Below are positions 55,401 through 64,000 of a stretch of 64,000 nucleotides of DNA, in pieces. The DNA is taken from the NCBI GenBank assembly GCA_025526915.1, contig JAHLKH010000003.1:62001-126000 (forward strand). The letters are read 5' to 3'. Both the position numbers and the translations under genes were made by a program. Each line of letters starts with the position of its first letter. Position 1 is the stretch's first letter. The notes under the pieces are model-generated. The model saw only the letters and a list, made by a program, of their open reading frames with translations. It was not told the origin of the DNA and did not search any database. This DNA is from Entophlyctis helioformis. Its lineage: Eukaryota; Chytridiomycota; Chytridiomycetes; Chytridiales; Chytriomycetaceae.

Positions 55401-57261
55401 ATGTGCGAATCGTGTTGCGACGGGAGCTGGGTCATGCGGTTTGGCTGGTTCTTTGTGGCCATGACCGTCGGGCTCATCACCTTTGTGCCAGTGACGACTT
55501 ATGTGAGTAGCCGCAGTCGCTCGCCTGACTTGCGCACCTTGTCTTGGCAGCCATGGGCGGCTCTGTCGTCGGCCAGGTGTGGCAGCCAACACTCCAAGCC
55601 AGACACTGACAACCGCCGCTGTTGCCGTGCGGCCCAACTCAGATATTCGTCTTTGACAAGTGGCTGGCATATCATGTGGAGCGCAGCAAGATCCTGTGGC
55701 TCGGCCCCTTCTACACCTTTGTAGTGTTCATCTGGATCAACTACTATCTGGCATGCACCACCGACCCGGGATCGGTCCCACGCGGCTTCGATCCCGTCGC
55801 TTTCTTCAGCGGAACAGCAGCAGCTGCCCACGGCGACGGCGTTGACGACGACGGCGACGAGGACTTTAATGGCGCCGCCAAGCCAAGCAGCAGCAAAAGC
55901 GGCCATGCTGCCACCAACGCAAAGAAGCGTCCAAAGAAGCGAGGTGCCGCTGCTGGAAAGGCAGCCTCGCGTCGCGGTCAAGATCAGAGCGTTTCCGCGC
56001 CGTCCGGTGTCAGCCAGCCTGCTGCAGGTGTTCGCATGCCAAAGCCGCGATGGTGCAGCCAGTGCCTCAACTACAAGCCCGCAAGATCGCACCACTGCTC
56101 TTTCTGCAACCGCTGCGTCCTGCGGATGGACCATCATTGTGAGTTTGTGTGGCTTTGGGCAAGGCTCCTGCTGAACACCTGGCGTCTCGCCGCTTGGATG
56201 CTGACACTCGCATACTTGCATGCAACCTCCAACCGAAAAATGTCTGCACAGGCCCCTGGCTCAACAACTGCGTCGGCCACAACAATATCCCGCACTTTGT
56301 TCGTTTCCTTGTGTCCACAACGGCGGCGTGCCTCTCGTGCGTACTGCTGCTCGGCTTGCGTGTCTGGGACCTGATGAAATACCAAAAGGCCCTGGTCGAG
56401 TACTATTCGCCGGAAAACTCCGGGGCTAGTTATCTAGGCCGCAACCTCAAGTTCTACACGCCGCCCGCCGATGAAATGGAGATCCTGTTCATGATCTTCA
56501 ATCTGTTCATTCTCTTCGCCCTTCTCTTGACGGTGGGCATTCTCTGTGTCTACCAACTGTTCTACGTCGCCGGAAACGTTACCACGATCGAGTCGATGGA
56601 AAACAACAAAATCGAGGATCTCATCCGTCGCGGAAAGGTGCCTGCCGATCGCAAATACCCGTACGATCTCGGTGTCATGCGCAACTTCCAGATGGTCTTT
56701 GGCGAGCGATGGTACCTGTGGTGGCTGCCTGCTGCAGCCCCGGGCGACGGCCTCCGCTTTGATGTGACCGAGACTGGACATGCATGGCCACCACGAGAGT
56801 ATTATCTGGCAAGGAAGTACCCGTATGGCAAGCCGCCGAAGAGCGAACGGCGTGCGGCCAACCAGGATGTTGACGAGGGCTTTGTTCGGCGTTCAGATGG
56901 ACGCGCTTGGGGGCCGCACGTGCGCCGTGGCAGTGAGGGCCTTGTTGTGTCGCCATTCACTGACGTGGATCGCCAAGAGCAGCTTCGCATGGCACAAGCC
57001 GGAGCGCATGATGTACAAGACGATTATCAAGATGACGAGATGGATGGGCGAGGCACAGGAGCGCTGGCCGACGATTCCAGCACAGACTATGACAGTCTTG
57101 ATGACGAGATGGATGACGATGACTTTGTCCCCAGAGACAGGCATGCCAACGCTAGCAATGCCGAGCCTGCATCTGACTCTGCAGAGGCGGCTGAAGACAG
57201 CGACAATGAGGTGTTGGCTGTGCGGATGCAACGAGTCAAGAATTCTAAAAAGGCCAAATGA
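55401..57261 (+). CDS. DHHC palmitoyltransferase, Pfa4/ZDHHC6-like
   Basis: A 535-residue protein S-acyltransferase, probably of ER/Golgi membranes. Exons 55401-55502, 55643-56138, 56252-57261; introns 140 and 113 bp. The second intron splits the catalytic motif: MDHH + C, then [11 protein letters not shown]. The zinc-binding Cys-rich domain is complete ([21 protein letters not shown]). Four membrane spans: [55 protein letters not shown], and [22 protein letters not shown] element and a TTIE motif follow the expected helices. The C-terminal about 120 residues are acidic and disordered, ending in basic KNSKKAK. A roughly 75-residue Asp/Ala/Lys-rich insert separates TM2 from the Cys-rich domain. 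Confidence 0.93.
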
Positions 57262-57358
57262 AAGGGCTGTTTTGAGAAGCGCAGTCGTCATCGTTTTCAA
57301 GGAACGCGTCTTGAGCGCGTCACGCATCGTCCGGATTTCCCTCTCAATCAACCGCGAC

Positions 57359-60300
57359 ATGTCTTCGTCGTTGGGTGCTTCGGGGCGTCGTGGCTTTCAG
57401 CCGCCCCAGGCACTCATGTTCGCAGCGATTGAAGAGGCGGACAATGAGAGCGAGCCGGGATCCCGCCAAGAGTCGAGTCTTGAGCTGGAACGAAGCCAGC
57501 CACGATCCAGGCATCCAATGGGCAAGGGAGGCATCCATCGAGCTGGTTTTGGCATCGGATCGTCGACTGCGAATACTGGCACTCCTGTCGTGTCTCAGTC
57601 CGTGGCGCCGGAAGCGCCTTCTCGAGCACAGCTGGTTGCGCCAGTACCCGCCGCCGTCGCAGCAGCAGTACCAGCAGTAGCAAAACTGCCAGGACCAATA
57701 CCCGCCATTACGCTGGTCATCTCACCGACGGAACCATCAGCGAATGCATCGCATGCAGCACCTAAACAAAATCAGCCAGTGCCGCTCGATACATCGTCAC
57801 CGCCGCCTCGGCGACCGTCGGTCACGTTTGCACACTCAGTCGAGCCAAAGGTGTCTGCTCCTTCTTCTACCGCGTCTGATTTTGACCATTCGCAAGGCAA
57901 AGACGCACCATCTGACACGACTGCAGCACCACATGGCCGCTCAAGGACCAGCCTCAGACCGTCCGGCAGAGGATCGCTGATGCCTCCGCCAGCCGATGCC
58001 TTTGTCATTTCCAAGACCGACGACAACAACATCATGGGCCAGTCGGTTGTTGCTTTGAAAGGAATGCGCAAGTCTATCAGCATCAACAGCCAGATCGCGG
58101 CTGCAGCGATGCGCATTGGTGGCCACATCAATCCCCATGGCGGAGTTCCGGACCAGATCGATCTCGAGATTGGCGAGCCGCCTCCAGGCATGCTTGCACC
58201 CAGCGCCAGCGTTCACAGCGGCATTTCTGGGTCGTTGTCGTCGCGCAGTCTTGATACGACGCGAGGACTTGCTTCAAGCATCAGCTCGCGGAGCAGCACA
58301 TCGCGACGCGCAAGCATGCTGCTGCAACAGCGACAGTCGCTCCGGCCGTCGCAGGATGCAAACGGAGCGGACATGGCACTCATCTGCGCAGCAGCCGCAG
58401 CCTCGGCAGCCGTAAAGGCAAAGTCGGCAAGAAATGGGGAGAGTGGAATGGGTGAGGGATCCGATGACGGCTCGGACGACTCGCTTGCCTATGAGCCTCC
58501 GCCAGGGTTCTTCAACGCGGCCACGTCGTCCAACAACCTTTCCCGGTCGCGCCGCCCGTCGGCCTTGGACGTCATGTCCGAATCCATCAATGCCGGTGTG
58601 CCCAACCCCAACCCGTTTGCTGCAGCGTTTAACAAGCGGGGCAGCGTGTCAGTCAACCCTTTGGGCACAGATGTGGAGCGATCGACAGCCTTTCGACGTC
58701 TGTCAATCCAAATGGCCCAAGGGTATCGCAACATGGACAAGGCCAAGCTGGAACAGGAGCAGCGGCAAGCTGCAAAGCAGTCCATCCGACAGCAGAATCG
58801 CACAGACTCGTTCAACAAGTCGTGGGCTGACAGCTCAACGTCAAACTCGGCGTTCGGCTCAAGACGCCAAAGCTCGAGCTCGCAGGGTCCATCCAGACGG
58901 ACTTCTTTTGTGACTATCGAGGAGATCATGGCCGACCGTGAAGCAGAAGCGCAGGGATACTATCTGCTTGGAAAGCCGCGGCGAGACTCTTCGACTCAGA
59001 CGGACAGCGAGATTGCCGACTTTGACACGATCGACGGTATCTATCTGGCTCTGAGAGATGTACGTGTGCTGGATTCCTTGTGCCAATAGTGCCGAAAAAG
59101 TGGCTGACCACCAAATGCATGCGGAACGCTGTGAGCAGGAGCTGGAGATCACAGAGGAGATGATGGAGATCAACCAGCGGCAGCAAGTGCGCACGGCTGC
59201 CAGCGAGGTTTACAAGCGGATTGGCGGCCAGCTGCTGAGCATGGAACAGAAATACTGCTCGTCGATCAGCGGAGTGCGGCAAGAGTGCCGAAGGCAGTTG
59301 AAAGAAGCCCTGGAGACCGTCTACAATGACAATCAGGTTGGCGAGCGTGCTGATCAGCTATTGGATGTGGGTATCTACGTTTGATCTGGCGCTGACACCG
59401 TGCCATTTGTTTCCAGAGGTACACTGACTGGCTACTAGCAGAGGCAGAAGACAAAAACTCGCTATCCCGGGTGCCTCTTGAGTCGGTGTTTGATGTGGCA
59501 ACGAAGCATCTGCGCAAAAAGGATGAGGAGATTGAGCGGCTTCACTACACGACATCGAGACTCTTTTCTGTTCTTGCGCGCCAGTCGCTTCTGACAGAAG
59601 AAGAGGTATCGCCCATGTGGCTTTTGGGGGGCATCTCTGCTGAGTACCAAACGCTTGGAGGCTGAGCCAACTGATTCTGCGCTGGCAGACACACCTTGCA
59701 GATGTCGAGCGTCTTCGTGTGTCGGACATGATTTCATGGTACCAGACACACATCTACGAGCGCGACGAGATTCTTCAGACGCTGCGGTTCCAGATCTCAC
59801 AGCTCGAGGTGCTGCACAACGAGTTTGACAAGTCGCTCAATCTGTCAAGCACGTTTGACAAAATCCCCATCAGTCTGCATGACACGCCGGGCACCGGTCA
59901 AGGCCGACGGCATTCACGCACAAGCACTGGCAGTCATCAGCGCGACACTGCCCCAGTACCCAACATCGACGCACTCATGGAAACGATGAATTTTTCAGAA
60001 GACGATCTGTTCGTCCTTGAGATGCCCGTTCTCAAGGATCCGGAAGAGGTGCTTGCTGAGCAGCTTTCGGCACACTTTGAGGAGACCATCAAGGGGCTGG
60101 AAGAGACCCACGCGGCCGAGATCACAGCTCTGGAGCAGCGAAAGGAGCGGATCGCGGCAAAGTGGGCCGTAAAGATCAAGTCTGCCGAGCGGTTCAAGGA
60201 TGAGGCTGGCACGCTCAAGGTGCTGCATCGTCAGGAGCGGCTGCTCAAGCTTGCACAAACGATGAAGAAGCCCAGGCCACCCATGGACGCGGGCACTACC

Positions 60301-63012
60301 GTATACATTACTGGATCGACACTGGCGATGCTCCAAGAGCAACAGAAGATCGAGGAAGAAAAGAAGATCCAGGAGAAAGAGGCTTCAGAGCGGTTGAGGA
60401 TAGAGGTTGAGCAACGTATCGAGCTCGAGTCCAGGCGCCGGATGGTCGTCACTCACGAAGAGCTTAAAAAGCTGCGTCTGCGTACAGGCCATTCGGGTTC
60501 AGGCGACACAAAGCCAGACAGCACCTTGATGCTCGTTGGCAAATCGCCATCTGCAGTAAGTTGACAAGCAGGTTCAATGCAAGAGAGGCGGTTGCACACA
60601 CTGATAAGCTCCCTTATCTGCACATGTCGACAGGAGGAGCTTGGATCTCCGACGCGCAGCAGGCTTACAAGCAAGTCGACATCGAACCTTTTTGATCAGT
60701 CTCCAAACCTGACGCCGTCCAAATCTGCCTTCTCTCGCCATACCTCATTTACGCAAAAGTCTCCGAGTGACGGGTCGTCGACCCCAACGATGAACATATC
60801 AGCCGTGGCCAGATCGCCCGGCAGCACGCCAAAATTCAATGCGAATGGGACGTCGATGCAAAGCATGGCCAAGCGCGTTGCACTGGGGATCAAGCTGACA
60901 CGCGCCTTCACAAGCTCAACTCCAAACTCATTATCAAAGCCCGGCACAGCCAACACCAGCAGCGGCAGCAATGGCACTCCACAACGCGCGGCAACAGTCA
61001 GTGGCGGTGGCGATGCCGAAGTGCTGGCGTGCACGGCAGACGACCCATGCATCGTTCTGATCAGGCCTTCAGTCGCCACTCGCACAGCTGATGGCATAAC
61101 AATCGAGCCTGCTCGCCATTTGGTCATTGAGCCGGAAAGCATGTCTGATGACGGATCGGCATCCATACAGCACTTTGGAAGTCGATCGGCGTCGTCGATG
61201 CAAGACGACCCGCACGGCGGTGAGAGGCACAACATGACTCCCATCACGGACCGGCCTGCCTCCGGATCAACAGCACATGGACAGCACCAAAGCGGCAAGG
61301 GCATCGACTCTACTCCATCGAATACAGACGAGACGGACATGGCAAACAGAGCTGCGACGTTCATCTACAAGTCATCGCAGGATCAGCCAACGCTGCAGGA
61401 AAGACATCCAAAACACGTGGTCCCACACACAGCAGGCAGTGTTCGAGTGGCGGGGGGAAACTTGAGATCGAGTCGCACATCCAAGACAGCAGACGCATCT
61501 CTTGGCACAAGGAGTGTCGGCTCTGGCATATTCGACCTTGGGCTGGCATCCGACGGCTCCGGGGCCTCGAGCCGCTCGACAGAAACAGACACGCGACACC
61601 ACGGCGGCTCGGCGGCAGCATTCGGGTTGTTTGGCTCTGCAATCTCAGGCAAGGCTATGGGACCCCGCCGTGCATCAATGGACGGCCTTTCACGGAAAGA
61701 CGTTGATCTGAAAGCAGTGGCATCCAAGCCGCAAAAGACGCCATCTCGACGAGCAACGAGCGACTATCCTGCACAGTCGCCTGTCAACCATGGCGCTGAT
61801 CGTCCTCACGGCTTGCAGCATAATCCACCATCACGCAGCTATCACCAAGGTCAGGCAGAAGCAAGCATCGCACATGAACACGCTCATGCTGCCTCTGCAC
61901 TGAGCTCAGTAACCGGACCTTCGATTGCATCGCCCCCACAAGTATCACTATCGTCAAAGAGTAGCCAGCAAGACGACAGCGGCTCTGGATCTGTCGACAG
62001 TTCATCTGTGGCAGATGCGGATGCAATCACAAAGCCACGCGGACAAGCCACACAAGCTATACAAATACCAAGCATGGCCAACGATCGGCAGCCAATAGCG
62101 GCAGAGATTTGGCCTAACCCGCCGCCACCCTTGGCCGCGGGACTCAGCCCCAGACTGTTGCGCCGCCTGCAGAATGCTGAAATGGGTCCAGCCAAGCTGG
62201 TCTCTAAAGGCACGCCTGCCCATATCGCCTCAGAGTCAAGATTGACGCGTGCCATGTCGTCGGACAGGATTCAGCGGCCAGCTGCGATCCACGGCAGCTC
62301 CAACAAGTATGAATCGCTCCGCACATCCTTGACCGCACACCATATCGGTGGTTCGGCCCACGCATCCGTGTCCATCGCGACTGGCACGTCGGCGCCATCC
62401 GTGACAGAGACATCCGATCACATGTTGGCAGCAGTTGCCAAGCCGCCTGCATACCAGCCAGCCGAGCCGCAACGACGAGGAAGCATAGGCTCGCATCGTG
62501 GGTCGCAGCCGCTGATGCCATCTGCTGTCACTGGAGAGAGCATTGCATCATTACGGCACCATATTGCGGCTGACCGAAAGCTTGGTAAGATGCTATCAGG
62601 ATCAGCATCAGGTGCAGCAGCCAGCAACGATGACCTTATCAAGATGATGGCAAAGCTTCCTCTACGCCGCCCTCGCCCGAGGTCTGTTGTTGACTTGTTG
62701 GCCTCGAGCCAAGAAGACCGCCAAAAGCACGGCTCGTCTAGTGCCCATGAGGTTGACAAGGACGCGGTTCATCGAGCGGCGCCAACTCATCTTCGCGGCA
62801 GCCCCGTGACACGCGACATTCAACACCAAAGTGCAGAGAGACCAAACGCTGGCAGTCACGACTCACTTGATGCCAGCCATCCACGCGGCCGCATTCGGCA
62901 ACATCCGCCACTGTTCAAAAGCGACCATCCAAAGGGCGATCATGATCAGCAGGAGGCTTCGCACGGCCCAGACGAGCAGCCAACGGCACAGCAGCCGCCT
63001 TTGCCACAATGA
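57359..63012 (+). CDS. Large low-complexity/coiled-coil protein of unknown function
   Basis: A 1,787-residue protein, not recognised. Exons 57359-59059, 59139-59366, 59417-59605, 59689-60555, 60634-63012, all phase 0; introns 79, 50, 83 and 78 bp. The first intron's acceptor at 59,138 was chosen because it keeps the frame and lies about 30 nt after a CTGAC branch-like site. Residues 1-550 are Ser/Ala/Pro-rich and basic, ending in RRDSSTQTDSE. Residues about 568-990 are helical and charged with long coiled-coil stretches (ELEITEEMMEINQRQQ; WYQTHIYERDEILQTL; QKIEEEKKIQEKEASERL). The last about 800 residues are disordered. An STQTD motif followed by coiled coil occurs in several flagellar/ciliary proteins, so a zoospore flagellum or cytoskeletal role is possible but speculative. 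Confidence 0.75.
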
Positions 63013-63041
63013 AAACAAGCAACTATCTAGCCAAAGAGTCT

Positions 63042-64000
63042 TCATTGGTCATCCTCGACATCATAGTATTTTCCAGTTGCCGGATCGCGATAGCAGTTCA
63101 GGTCTGCATCAAACTCTAGCTCTAGTGTGTCGTCCAAGTCTGCCGGATCGCCGTCTGCCTCATGTGCGTGCTTGTCAGTCTCGTCACCAGAGCTGTTGTC
63201 CTCTGCAAGAAAATCCAGCCCAAGATCCTGTTTTGTGCCGCGCTCGTCGTAAATGACAAACTCCTCGTTTTGGACGCCAGTGCCAGTGGCACGGTCGGTC
63301 TCTCGGCAAATGTCCGAAACGTGATCTGGAATGGTAGAGTCGAGGTCTGGTGGTGGCCTAGACGATATGGCAGACTCGACAGCGTGCGATCCCTCGGACT
63401 TTTGAGAGTCCATAGTCATGAGAGTGATCGGCTGCTTGACAACCGTGTCGAGTTTGATGGGTTGGAGCAGTCCTTGCAGCGGAAGTGTGTAAGGATTGGG
63501 CATGGAGATCGCACCGAGTGGACCTGTGGCGCCAATGCCGTCGACCTGGAACACAACATCGGAGAGACTGCTGCCCCCACCTATCCATTCTCTACCCGCA
63601 TCGCTGCCTCTGCCTGTATGGCCTGTATAGATATCGCGAGAAGGCAAAGCACCCTCTGCAGCGGGTGCCGTGCTTGGCTCGCCAAACAGGACAGCAGCCA
63701 ATGGCAGCGGCGACATGGCTACATTTGCAACGGGTGCCGGCTGGTCTGGTATCAGTGTTGAAGAAGTCTTCCGATCAAGCCTAACATCGCGCTGCGCTGC
63801 TGATCCCTGGCTGGTGCGATCGTGTGGCGCTGCAGACATGCCGACAGTCGTTTCGGCTGCTGGTGCTATCCGCATTGGCGCCAGTGGCTGGGGGATATCG
63901 CCAGGGCTGCTTGATCGAGTGATGCTTCGTGCATGCTGTCTGTCGGCCGGTAGCTTCGTTGACACGATATCCAGGCCAGATGGGCGTCGGCTTTGTGGAT
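63042..64000 (-). CDS. C-terminal part of an unrecognised acidic protein, 5' end beyond the window
   Basis: The frame is open from the window end down to a stop at 63,042, about 319 codons. No plausible ATG start was fixed, so the gene begins outside. The sequence is Ser/Pro/Ala-rich, then acidic (DETDKHAHEADGDPADLDD). It ends with a compact motif, ELEFDADLNCYRDPATGKYY followed by DVEDDQ, which looks like a conserved C-terminal peptide. Product not recognised. Its stop is 29 bp from the convergent coiled-coil gene's stop. Confidence 0.6.
   Translation of the reverse strand, partial: PQSRRPSGLDIVSTKLPADRQHARSITRSSSPGDIPQPLAPMRIAPAAETTVGMSAAPHDRTSQGSAAQRDVRLDRKTSSTLIPDQPAPVANVAMSPLPLAAVLFGEPSTAPAAEGALPSRDIYTGHTGRGSDAGREWIGGGSSLSDVVFQVDGIGATGPLGAISMPNPYTLPLQGLLQPIKLDTVVKQPITLMTMDSQKSEGSHAVESAISSRPPPDLDSTIPDHVSDICRETDRATGTGVQNEEFVIYDERGTKQDLGLDFLAEDNSSGDETDKHAHEADGDPADLDDTLELEFDADLNCYRDPATGKYYDVEDDQ

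Overview
The window reads as nuclear DNA of a GC-rich fungus, probably an early-diverging (possibly zoosporic, chytrid-like) lineage. The evidence is mixed. Genes are split by short GT-AG introns, mostly 50-140 bp with CTGAC/CTGAT-like branch sites. Proteins carry long Ser/Ala/Gln-rich stretches. The gene set includes NOP10, COX6B/COX12, a Mph1/FANCM helicase, a formin, a Prm10-like transporter, a PPR protein and a DHHC acyltransferase. The lineage assignment is inference. No tRNA, rRNA, CRISPR array or transposase was recognised.

Left part (1-28,000). In order: an ADCK2/Cqd1-type UbiB kinase cut by the window start (+); a type II membrane GT31/Fringe-like glycosyltransferase with a C-terminal PAN/Apple module and one apparent frame break (+); a CA microsatellite; a bZIP factor (-); NOP10 (+); a 1,881-residue Mph1/FANCM helicase (+); a ThrE/Prm10-like membrane protein (-) divergent from the COX12 gene (+) across four CAATTGG copies; a mitochondrial PPR protein (-); and a nine-exon formin (-) that contains a GC-AG intron and a repeat-built FH1 domain.

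Centre (28,541-50,637). Nine head-to-tail copies of one secreted copper radical oxidase gene (AA5, galactose/glyoxal oxidase type; CRO1-CRO9 here). Each has three exons, a signal peptide, the Cys/Tyr/Tyr-His/His metal-radical ligand set and a hydrophobic GPI-like tail. The array is recombining: CRO3 and CRO7 lie in a 2,284/2,283 bp duplicated block, CRO5 and CRO6 share a near-identical exon 2 that starts at the splice site, CRO8 is a mosaic explained by unequal crossing-over between CRO7 and a CRO9-like gene, and a 74 bp intron is almost invariant in six copies. CRO4, CRO6, CRO7 and CRO8 carry single-base frameshifts, all deletions relative to paralogues. Either some copies are decaying or the assembly is under-polished here.

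Right part (50,693-64,000). A large mitochondrial Msp1-like AAA+ ATPase starting 55 bp after CRO9, a Pfa4/ZDHHC6-like palmitoyltransferase, a 1,787-residue coiled-coil/low-complexity protein of unknown function, and the C-terminal part of an unrecognised acidic protein running off the window end (-).

Functional reading. Most flanking genes are housekeeping (CoQ, respiratory chain, pseudouridylation, DNA repair, actin, lipidation). The oxidase array is the accessory element: a cluster that would put H2O2-producing oxidases on the cell surface or wall. Exon boundaries were set by hand from splice signals, reading phase and family conservation, and have not been checked against transcripts.
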